NCBI GenBank assembly: GCA_003671075.1
Contig: QWPT01000010.1
Span: 1-64,000, forward strand
Direction of reading: 5' to 3'
From: Planctomycetota bacterium
GTDB lineage: Bacteria; Planctomycetota; Phycisphaerae; Phycisphaerales; SM1A02
Length of the DNA stretch: 64,000 nt
A program made the translations under genes and the position numbers. Positions 54,811 through 63,460 of this stretch are shown here, piece after piece (the stretch's first letter is position 1; each line of letters begins with the position of its first letter). The notes below the pieces were generated by a model, which was given only the letters and a program-made list of their open reading frames with translations, had not been told where the DNA came from and made no database searches.

Positions 54811-55271
54811 GCGTCGAAACAGGTTGCCCCTTCTGTGATGCGAAGCAAACGGTGTATCTCGAAAGTGAGCGCTGGCAGTTGCTGCGCCACGCCGATCCGG
54901 TCGCGCTTTCCGGCTGGATGATGCTGGCGACCCGCGCGCATCGCAGCGGAGTCGACGCGATGGACGAGGTCGAGCAACGCGAGGTCGGAGTGATTCTCGC
55001 CGAGGTTGCGCGCGCGGTTCGCGCTGAGACCGGTTGCGAGCGCACCTACTCGATCACCTTCAATGAGGCGGTCAAGCATCTGCACCTTCATGTGATTCCG
55101 CGCCATGAAGGCGATGTTTCCACGACAAGTTGGGCTTTGGCCGACCGCTACCGAGCCACGGCGCGCAAGGAGCGCGAGGCCGCGGATCCGACCGAGGCGG
55201 AACGCTGCGCCAAGGCCATCGCGGTTCGCTGTATTGACGCGTTGCGACCTCTTGGTTTCCGTCTGCCCTAA
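54807..55271 (+). CDS. HIT-family hydrolase
   Basis: 154 residues. CPFC-type N-terminus, then the histidine triad HLHLHVIPRH (His91, 93, 95). HIT proteins hydrolyse nucleotide conjugates such as AppppA or AMP-NH2. ATG overlaps the upstream MazG-like stop by 4 bp; pairing of two nucleotide-cleaning enzymes is sensible. Followed by trpA after 67 bp. Confidence 0.9.
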   Translation: MSVETGCPFCDAKQTVYLESERWQLLRHADPVALSGWMMLATRAHRSGVDAMDEVEQREVGVILAEVARAVRAETGCERTYSITFNEAVKHLHLHVIPRHEGDVSTTSWALADRYRATARKEREAADPTEAERCAKAIAVRCIDALRPLGFRLP

Positions 55272-55338
55272 TCGGGCAAGCTTCGATTGGTCGCGCGCAG
55301 TTTGGTTCTCATGTTCCTCACGCTGTATGGAAATCGCC

Positions 55339-56181
55339 ATGTCCTTCACCAAGCCTTCGCCAACGCCTGACACTTCATCCAGCGGCATCGAGCGTGTGCA
55401 CGGGGCCTTTGCCAAGGCGCGTGCAGAGGGACGCTGCGCGCTGCTGCCGTTTATCACTGCGGGGTTCCCCGATCTTGCCACCACCGAGCGGTTGTTGAGA
55501 GAACTGCCCGCAGCGGGCGCCGACATCATCGAACTGGGTATTCCGTTTTCCGATCCGATTGCCGACGGCCCAGTGATCGCCGAATCAATGCACCGTGCGT
55601 TGTTGGCGGGCGTGACGCCCGACGCGGTGTTCAGCGCCGTCGCGCGCGTGGCGCCCACGATTCCCGTACTGGCGATGGTGTCGATTTCGATCGTCGAGAA
55701 GATGGGCGCCGCTGAATTCATCCGCCGTGGCGTCGAGTGTGGCCTCGCGGGATTCATTGTGGCTGACGCAGATCCTGCCACAGCGGTGACTCTGTCGGAG
55801 CTCGCGCGAAACCAGGGCGCCGGTTTCTGCGCGCTTGTTTCGCCCAGCACCAGCGCGGCTCGCCTGCGCGACCTTGTGGATATTTCAACGGGATTTGTCT
55901 ACCTGCTCGCGCGCGCCGGAGTCACGGGCGAACGCGACGATGCGCCTGAGATCGCGCAACGCGTGCAGCAGATTCGTGCCGTGACCAACACGCCGATCGC
56001 TGCTGGTTTCGGAATCGCAACGGCTGCGCATGTTGCCGCAGTCGGTGCCCATGCTGACGGTGCCATCGTTGGTAGTGCGATCGTTCGTCGGATGACCATC
56101 GCTCACGATCAGGCGCACCTGCAAAACGGCGAAAGCGCTGCCGATGCAGCGCTTTCGCTTGTTCGTTCGCTTCAAGCCTGA
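55339..56181 (+). CDS. trpA: Tryptophan synthase alpha chain
   Basis: Cleaves indole-3-glycerol phosphate to indole and G3P as part of the TrpAB complex. 280 residues. Catalytic-region IIELGIPFSDPIADGPVI (Glu and Asp), VADADPATA, FVYLLARAGVTGE and GFGIATAAHV. Start at the second ATG (55339); the ATG at 55327 is also possible. trpB and other trp genes are not in the window, so the pathway is split. Confidence 0.96.
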   Translation: MSFTKPSPTPDTSSSGIERVHGAFAKARAEGRCALLPFITAGFPDLATTERLLRELPAAGADIIELGIPFSDPIADGPVIAESMHRALLAGVTPDAVFSAVARVAPTIPVLAMVSISIVEKMGAAEFIRRGVECGLAGFIVADADPATAVTLSELARNQGAGFCALVSPSTSAARLRDLVDISTGFVYLLARAGVTGERDDAPEIAQRVQQIRAVTNTPIAAGFGIATAAHVAAVGAHADGAIVGSAIVRRMTIAHDQAHLQNGESAADAALSLVRSLQA

Positions 56182-56211
56182 TCGCAGCGTTCGTGCTCGA
56201 CCGGGCCGAAG

Positions 56212-56880
56212 CTAGTAGCGGCGCAACACGCCGATGACCACACCCTGGATGGTGCAGTCGTCGACGATGATCGGATCGAAATCAGGGTTGGCTGGCTGAA
56301 GTCGAATGCGACCATCGCGTTCCTTGAAGAACGCCTTGAGCGTCGTCTCGCCATTGGGAAGCAGCGCCACCACCCGCTCGCCATTGCGTGCCGTGTTGCG
56401 CTGATCGACAAGCACATAGTCTCCGTCGAAGATTCCCTCGTCACGCATGGACATTCCGTCGACCTGCAACGCGAATGTCGTTCCAGATCGGGTCTTGCTC
56501 GTTCCGCTGCGCGGGCCAAAGAGTTCCTCGAGCGCAAGCGTTTGGCTCTGCTCGAACTTCTCAATTGGATATCCCGCGGCGACCTTGCCGACGAGCGGAA
56601 ACGAAAGCCGAACCGGATGGTCGGCCTCAATCTGCCGCGGCGGAAGTTCGTCTTCCTCCGTCGGTAGAAACACATCAGGCGAGAGTGTCAAAGAGCGTGC
56701 TTTGTTGGCATCCCGAATCAGCGCTCCCTTGGAGATGAGCGCTTCGATGTGCTCGAACACCGTGACCTTGCTGACGCCGAGTTGGTCGGCGAGTTCCTGC
56801 ATGGTCGGCGAGAAGCCCTTCGTTCGCCGGCATTGATCGACCAGCCGTAGGACGCGGAGTTGCTTGGGGGTAAGGTTCAT
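56212..56880 (-). CDS. lexA: SOS repressor LexA
   Basis: 222 residues. Winged-helix DNA-binding domain: MNLTPKQLRVLRLVDQCRRTKGFSPTMQELADQLGVSKVTVFEHIEALISKG. Self-cleavage site AAGYP (about 101-105), catalytic Ser in DGMSMRDEG (about 142) and Lys in TTLKAFF (about 180). Represses DNA-damage genes. No Shine-Dalgarno. Direct repeats lie just upstream. The gene is convergent with trpA. Confidence 0.96.
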   Translation of the reverse strand: MNLTPKQLRVLRLVDQCRRTKGFSPTMQELADQLGVSKVTVFEHIEALISKGALIRDANKARSLTLSPDVFLPTEEDELPPRQIEADHPVRLSFPLVGKVAAGYPIEKFEQSQTLALEELFGPRSGTSKTRSGTTFALQVDGMSMRDEGIFDGDYVLVDQRNTARNGERVVALLPNGETTLKAFFKERDGRIRLQPANPDFDPIIVDDCTIQGVVIGVLRRY

Positions 56881-56895
56881 AGGTAGGCTCGGCCT

Positions 56896-56925
56896 GATGC
56901 GAGAGCTGATGCGAGAATCGATGCG
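56896..56925. promoter_or_regulatory. Direct repeats upstream of lexA
   Basis: ctgatgcgaga at 56896-56906, ctgatgcgaga at 56908-56918 and a third partial copy (atcgatgcg) after it, with a 12-bp period, 15-45 bp upstream of the lexA start. Position suits autoregulation. Confidence 0.4.
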
Positions 56926-57637
56926 CGTTGGAATCGTTGGTGACGGAGAAGACTTCGATGGCGAGTTGTTCGAAGCGCTCGACCAGTCGCCACCACGCCT
57001 GCGTAAACGCGGACGAACGGCTTTTTGCGAAAGGGCGAGTTTGCGAGCGCGCCGATTGCGCCGTGACTGCGCAAGTCGCTTCTGCGTGCGAACCAGGCAC
57101 GATCGAGGTTCCGATCGCGAAGTACTGGCGGGTGAAGTCGCCACCCGAACCAAGAATCACCAAGGGCCAGTCGCGCGAATCACAGCGCGCGCTCTTCTTG
57201 TCGACGCGCGACTTTGCAGCGTTCTGACGGGCAGTAGTTTGAACGGACATCAAGGAGCTCTCTCTTCCTCGAGCGCACGCCTGGTTGGGCGTCGCATCGA
57301 TCCAGAGCGCGCGTTTTCCCCGCAGCGTCGGATGATCAATTCCAGTGGCAGCGATCGATGCTCCCTCGATCGCACGAATGTGGCTAGCCCCAACACGGAC
57401 CGCCCCAACCCGGACCAACCGGCAGACAGATCCGCTCGCGCGGCGTCGGTTGGTCTTGGTTTGCGTGGTTCGCGTCATGCGGGGAGGTATTCGGCGCTTG
57501 TTCGGGTCGGCCATGAGAATTTGTTCGGTCAATGTTCGCCCAAACGGACCCCGTCCGCAAGGGGTTGACCTCGAACTCTTGCAAATTGATCTCCTCCCAT
57601 AGTTTGCGGCGCGGGTGGGGCGGCGCGGTCGAGCGGG

Positions 57638-57643
57638 TAGCGT
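57638..57643 (+). promoter_or_regulatory. -10 box of class V aminotransferase gene
   Basis: TAGCGT, 7 nt before the ATG at 57651. Weak -10; no Shine-Dalgarno. Confidence 0.3.
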
Positions 57644-57650
57644 GGACGAA

Positions 57651-58820
57651 ATGACCGCTCCCCAACCCATTGCTTCTGGCGATCTGGCCGACCTCTTCCC
57701 GCTTGATCGGTCGTACACCTTTCTGAACCACGGAAGCTTCGGCTCAGTGCCGTTAGAGGTGCTGGCCGCGCAGCAGGCGATTCGTATGGAGATCGAGGCT
57801 CGGCCTATCGAGATGATCGACCGCCGCATGAAGACGATGTTGCCGGTGGCGCGCGCTCGGGTCGCACGGTTCGTTGGCGCGACCACTGATCGCCTTGGCT
57901 TCGTCGCCAACGCAACCGAGGGGGTGAACGCCGTTCTGCGCTCGATGGTCTGGGAGCGCGGCGACGAGGTCGTGGTGGTCGATCATGTGTACAACGCCAT
58001 GCGGAAGTCGCTTCTTCGGCTCGAGGGCGAGTTCGGCATCGTTCTACGCCAGATCACGGTCACGCTGCCGATTGATGGACCGCAACGGTGGATGGACGCG
58101 GTCGTCGGCGCGTTTGCTCCGCGCACGAAGTTGCTGCTGCTCGATCACATCACCAGTCCGACCGCGCTCATTCTTCCGGTGGCGGAGTTGGTCGCGGCCG
58201 CACGCAAACGCGGAATTCTGACTCTGATCGACGGTGCGCACGCCCCGGGATCGATCGAGCTCAACATCGATCAAATCGACGCCGATGCCTACACCGCCAA
58301 CTTGCACAAGTGGGTTTGCGCGCCGAAAGGTTGTGCGTTTCTCACGGCGAACGCCGAGTTCTGCGCGAGGCTGCATCCGCTCGCCACCAGTCACTGGTTT
58401 GGCGATGGATTCGCGCGCGAGTTCGATTGGCAGGGCACCCGCGACATGTCGCCGTGGCTGACGGCGCCTGCGGCCATCGATTTCTTCGCACGATTTGGCT
58501 GGGATAAAGTTCGCGCGCACAACCACCAACTCGCCGTCTGGTCGCAGCGCTTTCTGTGCGATACCTGGCAGGTCGCGCCGCTTTCGCCCATCGATGGCAG
58601 CATGCTCGCGTCGATGGCGGCAGTCAAACTTCCCGCCGGCGTACAACCGCTCTTCGAAAGCGCAACCGCGCTGCAGGCCCATCTCTACGACCAGCACCGC
58701 ATCGAGATTCCGATCATCGATTGGCACGGCACCTGGCACGCGCGCGTCTCCTGCCACCTACACACCAGTCCAGCATTGGTGGAGCGGCTTTCCGCGGTGG
58801 TTCTCGGGCTTCGCCAATAG
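57651..58820 (+). CDS. PLP-dependent class V aminotransferase-fold enzyme
   Basis: 389 residues. Family of isopenicillin-N epimerase/cysteine desulfurase-like enzymes. Marks: FLNHGSFGSVP near the N-terminus, FVANATEGVNAVLRS, LTLIDGAHAPGS, and the PLP Lys in ANLHKWVCAPKGCAFL. Substrate not predictable; such genes are often called isopenicillin-N epimerase without evidence of that activity. ATG at 57651. Confidence 0.87.
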   Translation: MTAPQPIASGDLADLFPLDRSYTFLNHGSFGSVPLEVLAAQQAIRMEIEARPIEMIDRRMKTMLPVARARVARFVGATTDRLGFVANATEGVNAVLRSMVWERGDEVVVVDHVYNAMRKSLLRLEGEFGIVLRQITVTLPIDGPQRWMDAVVGAFAPRTKLLLLDHITSPTALILPVAELVAAARKRGILTLIDGAHAPGSIELNIDQIDADAYTANLHKWVCAPKGCAFLTANAEFCARLHPLATSHWFGDGFAREFDWQGTRDMSPWLTAPAAIDFFARFGWDKVRAHNHQLAVWSQRFLCDTWQVAPLSPIDGSMLASMAAVKLPAGVQPLFESATALQAHLYDQHRIEIPIIDWHGTWHARVSCHLHTSPALVERLSAVVLGLRQ

Positions 58821-58883
58821 AGGTCGCTGCCTCGCCTCCTGCTTCGCCTGCATTTGTGTCCGCCGATCGCCGACGAAACCTTC

Positions 58884-59321
58884 ATGTTTCGCCGCGCCTT
58901 CATAGCCCTCAACCTCGTCGCCTTCTCGCTGCTCCCATCATGCCGCGAAACCTCGGGCCTCGAGAAAGGCGTCCTGTACGAGGTCTACGCCGACACGGCC
59001 AGCATCGGACAGTGGGTCGATCCGCGCGCGCCGATTTCTCAGCTCAAGCTCATCATTGACGGACCGAAGAAGGCCAACAGTTACTTCCGCCCCAACTCGA
59101 CGGTGGTCATCACCACCAACAACGAGAAGATCGCTGCGCGCGTCGATGACATCGTCAGCGGACGGATTCCCGTTCCCGCTCGAATGACGACCGACTATTC
59201 GCTCGGTGGAACTTTCACGGTCAAGATCGAGAAGATCGTCGAGGGTGGAAAGCGCGTTCCTCTCGGCGAAGGTCGAGTGAACTTCCTTGAGATCGTCAGC
59301 CCCGAAACTTTGGAGCGCTAG
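58884..59321 (+). CDS. Hypothetical lipoprotein
   Basis: 145 residues. Start MFRRAFIALNLVAFSLLPSC gives a lipobox (Cys20). The rest is beta-rich (YFRPNSTVVITTNNEKIAARV) and probably a small periplasmic domain. Family not recognised. It follows the PLP gene by 63 bp. Confidence 0.7.
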   Translation: MFRRAFIALNLVAFSLLPSCRETSGLEKGVLYEVYADTASIGQWVDPRAPISQLKLIIDGPKKANSYFRPNSTVVITTNNEKIAARVDDIVSGRIPVPARMTTDYSLGGTFTVKIEKIVEGGKRVPLGEGRVNFLEIVSPETLER

Positions 59322-59349
59322 GGCAGCCGGCGGTGCCCGCGTCGGAGTT

Positions 59350-60432
59350 TCATCCGTCGTGTGCAGCTGGCCGCGTAACCGTCTTTGCAGTTTCAGCGTC
59401 GCGTTCGCGCTCGGCTTGATGCGCGGCCATGAGTCGTGGTAGTTCGTCGCGCGTCCACACCATCCAACGAGCTTCGTCGTAGCCCAGCGGTGGCGCTGGC
59501 TGCCCCGTCGTTTCTTCCACCACGGTCGCCAGGTTCATGTGGACCTCAGTGCGAAAGATCTCGACCATCGACTCCATCACCCGCAACAGGCTGCCTTCGA
59601 AAAGGGTTCCAATGACAGGCTGAAACGAGGTCGAGGCATCGCCCACGATGGGAATCTGATTCTGTACATAGCTGCGAGCGGTGCCGATGGCGATCCAAGC
59701 TTCGTCGCCACGCTTCACCTTGGGAGCGGCGTATTGCGCGCTGACCAGCGACGGAATCAGCGATGCGGCCGGATGGCTACCGGCGATGCTGGCCGCGCGG
59801 TTGATGTGCATCTCGCGATCGGATCCGAGTTGGCGCGCGATTTCATCGAGCGCGCGCGGAGAAAGTTCGGCAGGAAGAGAATCAAGCGCGCGCTGGCGTA
59901 CCGGGTCATCTGCGACCACTGCCAACTCGACGAGTTTCGGCTGGCCGACGCTTGGATCTTTCGCCATCGCGGCAAAGATCGCACGGCGAACCTGTGGATC
60001 GCATGCGATGAAGTTCGGCCTCGATCCCTCGCCGTCGAGAACCTTGAGCGCACACTGAATCTCAAGCGGCGTCGAAAGGCACGCCAGCGTCGCGATCGCG
60101 CGTGCGCGTTCGTCCGCGCTGATCGGCTTGGCGTGTGCGTCGATCGGATTCAACGCGCGACTGACGAGCTGGCGCAACGCAGCGCAAGTGGCACGCTCGC
60201 GCATCTCGGCGCCAACCTTCGCAGATGCGCGCTGCGCCTTCACCAACAACTGACGAGCATCATCGTCGGCGTACTCGCCGAGAAGCCCACTGGAATCTGT
60301 GGCGCCAGACGCGAGTGAAGACGCAAGTGCAGACGGAAGCGACGACGCAAGCGCGGGCGCAACTTCGGCGCCACTCGGCGGGTCGACGACGGTGGCGGTG
60401 AGTGCTGCGAGTAGGAGGGTTGTTGTCAGCAT
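59350..60432 (-). CDS. Secreted helical-repeat protein
   Basis: 360 residues from the ATG at 60432. Signal peptide (about 1-20, MLTTTLLLAALTATVV), Ser/Ala-rich linker, then helical HEAT-like repeats (for example DPVRQRALDSLPAELSPRALDEIARQLG). No enzymatic motif. The longer start at 60489 is rejected because a TATATT -10 box lies within that extension. Confidence 0.7.
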   Translation of the reverse strand: MLTTTLLLAALTATVVDPPSGAEVAPALASSLPSALASSLASGATDSSGLLGEYADDDARQLLVKAQRASAKVGAEMRERATCAALRQLVSRALNPIDAHAKPISADERARAIATLACLSTPLEIQCALKVLDGEGSRPNFIACDPQVRRAIFAAMAKDPSVGQPKLVELAVVADDPVRQRALDSLPAELSPRALDEIARQLGSDREMHINRAASIAGSHPAASLIPSLVSAQYAAPKVKRGDEAWIAIGTARSYVQNQIPIVGDASTSFQPVIGTLFEGSLLRVMESMVEIFRTEVHMNLATVVEETTGQPAPPLGYDEARWMVWTRDELPRLMAAHQAERERDAETAKTVTRPAAHDG

Positions 60433-60473
60433 TCGGTTTCCAACAAGGTGCCGCAAGCAGGCGTGCGCGTTCG

Positions 60474-60479
60474 AATATA
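60474..60479 (-). promoter_or_regulatory. -10 box of secreted helical-repeat gene
   Basis: Minus strand TATATT, about 40 nt upstream of the ATG at 60432. Supports that start. Confidence 0.4.
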
Positions 60480-60579
60480 CGAAGCGCATCCCGCGGCGCT
60501 ATGGAATTTCGCCAATTGCGCGCCATATTGGTAGTTCCACCGTTTCGGCTTCGCCCCCGTCTCCGCCAGCGTCTTCGAT

Positions 60580-60585
60580 TACCCT
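60580..60585 (+). promoter_or_regulatory. -10 box of truncated haemoglobin gene
   Basis: TACCCT, 6 nt before the GTG at 60592. No Shine-Dalgarno. Weak. Confidence 0.3.
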
Positions 60586-60591
60586 CGCCCC

Positions 60592-61017
60592 GTGCATCCG
60601 ATCACACCCTCCCAATCGCCATCGTCGGGTCCGACGGTCTATGAGCGTATCGGCGCCGCTCCGCTTGCTGACTTTGCCGTCGGTCTTTACCGGCGTATCG
60701 CAGAGGACGCCAGCATCCGCTCCATGTTTTCCGATGACCTTTCGCCGGGAAGCGCTGCGGTTGGCGACATGCGTGAATTCGTCACCCAGTTTTTCGGCGG
60801 TCCGAATGCGTACTCCGATCGCAAGGGCCATCCGCGATTGCGCGCGCGTCACATGCGTTTCGCCATCGGCCAAACTGCGCGAGACGCGTGGCTCGGGCAT
60901 GCGATGGCCGCACTAGACGAGGTCGCCGCCGCACACGCGATTGACTCCGCGACTTTGGCCGAGATGCGCGCCTACTTCGCCCACGCGTCCGCGTTCATGA
61001 TCAATCACTCGGACTGA
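60592..61017 (+). CDS. Truncated haemoglobin (group II type)
   Basis: 141 residues. Globin fold with YERIGAAPLADFAVGLYRRI (B/CD region), proximal His in RARHMRFAIG (about 87) and the group II Trp in RDAWLGHAM (about 100). Likely binds O2 or NO for detoxification. GTG start. The last 13 bp overlap the opposing SPOR gene. Confidence 0.88.
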   Translation: MHPITPSQSPSSGPTVYERIGAAPLADFAVGLYRRIAEDASIRSMFSDDLSPGSAAVGDMREFVTQFFGGPNAYSDRKGHPRLRARHMRFAIGQTARDAWLGHAMAALDEVAAAHAIDSATLAEMRAYFAHASAFMINHSD

Positions 61018-61895
61018 TCGATGCCTGCGAGGTAAACCTCGATCTTGAACGCTGAGCGGGGAAACTTCAGCAACATCTTGCTGGCCACGCCGCGATTCTC
61101 GAAATCGCCCAATTGCACGATGTGCAATGTGCTGCCGTCGGAATTTTCCCGGGCGATGACGCGCGGTGCATCGATGTGAAGTTCCGTACAGCGGGCCGCG
61201 AGTTTCTCTGCGGCAGCGTGCGCTTTCTCCACCGTCGAATACGCTCCTACCTGGATTGAGTAGCGGATCGGCGCAATCTCAGCGACCTTCGGCTTGGACT
61301 CGGGCCCGACGCGCAATCGCGGTTCGGTCATGGTTGGCGCGGGCGAAGTTGCAGGCGTGATCGCAGGCGTGAGTATGGGCGTGGGCGTAGATGGAGGTTC
61401 GCCCGCAGCAACACGCTCGCCATCGGCAAGAATGGTCAGCCCCGCGCCATCGAAACAGCGCGCCGCGTATGAATGTGCGCGTTGCGATTCTGCGCCGGTG
61501 AGAAATCCGGCAGCCTTGCGAAATGCGTATCCAGCACTGTCAAAGTGCTTGCGTTCGATCTCGACGCTTCCCAGCGTCACTCCCGCTTGCCCCGCGACGA
61601 ACGCATCCGCCGACGCCGCCGCGAATCGCAACGCATTTGCGGCGGCATCGAAGTCGTTCACCTTAAAAAGGGAGATTCCTTCGAGGTAGCGCGCGCTCTC
61701 GCGCTCGAGTCCGGTGGCGCGATCGCCGGCCATGCGCGCGAGTGTCGCGGCGCGACGGTAGTCCTTCGACTCGAATGCCGTGAGCGCGTCACCAAGCGAG
61801 CGGATCGATGACGGCGGGGTCGCCAGCGCGGACGAACAAATTCCGAGCGCGATGATCGTGAGCAGCAGCAGCGATCGAAGGAAAGCCATGGGCAT
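61005..61895 (-). CDS. Secreted SPOR-domain protein
   Basis: 296 residues. Signal peptide (about 1-25, LATPPSS), a helical TPR-like region (about 30-165), a Pro/Thr-rich linker with repeated TPI/TPA units, and a C-terminal SPOR domain (about 220-290: YSIQVGAYSTVEKAHAAAEKLA). SPOR domains bind denuded peptidoglycan at division sites. ATG at 61895 with a -10 box 6 nt upstream; a second ATG two codons in is possible. Confidence 0.85.
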   Translation of the reverse strand: MPMAFLRSLLLLTIIALGICSSALATPPSSIRSLGDALTAFESKDYRRAATLARMAGDRATGLERESARYLEGISLFKVNDFDAAANALRFAAASADAFVAGQAGVTLGSVEIERKHFDSAGYAFRKAAGFLTGAESQRAHSYAARCFDGAGLTILADGERVAAGEPPSTPTPILTPAITPATSPAPTMTEPRLRVGPESKPKVAEIAPIRYSIQVGAYSTVEKAHAAAEKLAARCTELHIDAPRVIARENSDGSTLHIVQLGDFENRGVASKMLLKFPRSAFKIEVYLAGIDQSE

Positions 61896-61901
61896 TCGTG
61901 T

Positions 61902-61931
61902 ACTCTACGATGCCAATTCGGGCCTGACCAA
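61902..61931 (-). promoter_or_regulatory. Promoter of SPOR gene
   Basis: Minus strand TTGGTC (61926-61931), 18 bp, TAGAGT (61902-61907), 6 nt before the ATG. Leaderless-type arrangement. Confidence 0.4.
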
Positions 61932-61943
61932 CGGAGAGCCGCT

Positions 61944-63428
61944 GTGGAACTTCTTTCTTCGATCCGTCGCAACCTTCTTTTGCGTCCCTTTCGCGCTGTA
62001 GTCATCGACGATTACCGCACTTGGAAGGGGATTGAGCTCATGGTGGCGAGTTGGCACATCGCCCGTGCGATCGAGCGCAACAGCACCGCCCCGCGCATCG
62101 GCGTAATGCTGCCGACCTCGGGGATGTTTCCCGCCAGCGCCATCGCGGCCTGGACGCTCGGTCGCACCATCGTTCCTCTCAACTATCTGCTTTCGCGCAG
62201 CGACCTCGAGTATGTCGCCCGTGATGCGGGGATCGACTGTCTCGTCACCGTTGGCCCGATGATGGACCTCGTGGGCGGCCCGCTGCCGGGCGTTGCCGAA
62301 GTGCGGCTCGACAAGTTGAAGTTCACCGGTTTGCCGCCGATTCGCATGACGAATCCGCTGAAGCGCGACGATCTCGCCGTCGTCCTCTACACGTCCGGAA
62401 CCAGCGGCCGCCCGAAAGGCGTGATGCTGACCTGCGGCAATCTCAGCGCCAATGCCCGACAGATTCAAGAGTGGGTTGGGTTTGGTCCCGCCGATCGAGT
62501 CCTCGGTGTACTGCCCCAATTCCATTCGTTCGGCTTGACCGTTCTCACCATGCTCCCGCTCGCAACCGGCGCGAGCGCGATCTACACCGCCCGTTTCATT
62601 CCGCGCAAACTCGTCGAGCTTGCGCGCACGCACAGGCCAACGGCGTTCGTCGCGATCCCATCGATGTACAACGCGCTGCGGCTTCTGAAGGACGCGGCTC
62701 CCGACTCATTCTCTTCGCTGCGCTTCACTGTTTCCGGCGGCGAACCACTTCCCGAGGCCGTCTTCGAGGGGTTCAAGGAGAAATTTGGAGTCGAGATCAA
62801 TGAGGGCTATGGGCTCACCGAGACCGCGCCCGTGACCAATTGGTGCCGCCCGCGCGAGCAGCAGCGAAAGTGCGTCGGCAAGGCGCTCCCAGGAATCGAT
62901 CAGCGCATCGTCGGTCCGGATGGCAAGGTCCTCGGCCCCAATGAGGACGGCGAGGTTCGCATGCGCGGGCCCAACATCATGAAGGGCTATCTGAATCTGC
63001 CTGAAGAAACCGCCGCCGCCTTTGACGAGCATGGGTTCTTCAAGTCAGGCGACATGGGCCGACTCGATGAGCAGGGCAGACTCTTCATCACTGGTCGATT
63101 GAAGGAGATGCTCATCATCGCCGGCGAGAATGTGTTCCCGCGCGAAATCGAGGAAGTGCTGAATCGCCACGAATCCGTGAAGGACGCCGCGGTGATCGGC
63201 ATGGCCGACGGCATGCGCGGAGAGGTCGCGCTCGCATTCGTCGAGCTGAAGGAAGGCGCCGTGTTTGACGAAGGTGCGTTGAAGTCGTGGTGCCGAGAGC
63301 ACATCGCCGGCTTTAAGGTCCCGCGCGAGATCCGGCTGGTGAGCGAATTGCCGCGCAATCCCACGGGAAAAATCATGCGGCGCAAACTCTCGCTTGAAAC
63401 TCCGTCACAAGCGCCCGCTCGCGCCTAG
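61944..63428 (+). CDS. AMP-forming acyl-CoA/acyl-ACP synthetase family protein
   Basis: 494 residues. ANL superfamily: P-loop VLYTSGTSGRPKGVM, VSGGEPLPEAV, GYGLTETAPVTNW, GDMGRLDEQGRLFITGRLKEMLIIAGENVFPREIEEVL and the catalytic Lys in PTGKIMRR. Activates a carboxylic acid (fatty or other) by adenylation, then transfer to CoA or ACP. GTG start at 61944. Possible role in phospholipid recycling or lipid activation; substrate unknown. Confidence 0.92.
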   Translation: MELLSSIRRNLLLRPFRAVVIDDYRTWKGIELMVASWHIARAIERNSTAPRIGVMLPTSGMFPASAIAAWTLGRTIVPLNYLLSRSDLEYVARDAGIDCLVTVGPMMDLVGGPLPGVAEVRLDKLKFTGLPPIRMTNPLKRDDLAVVLYTSGTSGRPKGVMLTCGNLSANARQIQEWVGFGPADRVLGVLPQFHSFGLTVLTMLPLATGASAIYTARFIPRKLVELARTHRPTAFVAIPSMYNALRLLKDAAPDSFSSLRFTVSGGEPLPEAVFEGFKEKFGVEINEGYGLTETAPVTNWCRPREQQRKCVGKALPGIDQRIVGPDGKVLGPNEDGEVRMRGPNIMKGYLNLPEETAAAFDEHGFFKSGDMGRLDEQGRLFITGRLKEMLIIAGENVFPREIEEVLNRHESVKDAAVIGMADGMRGEVALAFVELKEGAVFDEGALKSWCREHIAGFKVPREIRLVSELPRNPTGKIMRRKLSLETPSQAPARA

Positions 63429-63460
63429 TTCAGATCGCCGACACCATTTATTCATCGCGC

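Larger units (their letters stand above)
56881..57650. other. 770-bp gap without a confident gene
   Basis: On the minus strand a frame from about 57250 down to the lexA start encodes an unrecognised Ser/Ala/Arg-rich protein (MSVQTTARQNAAKSR...) with fairly normal codon use, but it would overlap lexA in another frame. A second minus-strand frame (57384-57600) ends RICLPVGPGWGGPCWG. Neither has a clear ribosome binding site, so I leave both uncalled. May be a decayed gene. Confidence 0.4.

Noticed and set aside
56675-57910. 411-codon minus-strand frame spanning the lexA start and the class V aminotransferase start
   Set aside because: It overlaps two confident genes in other frames and reads as Arg/Ser-rich low complexity. 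Only the middle part is kept as an open question.
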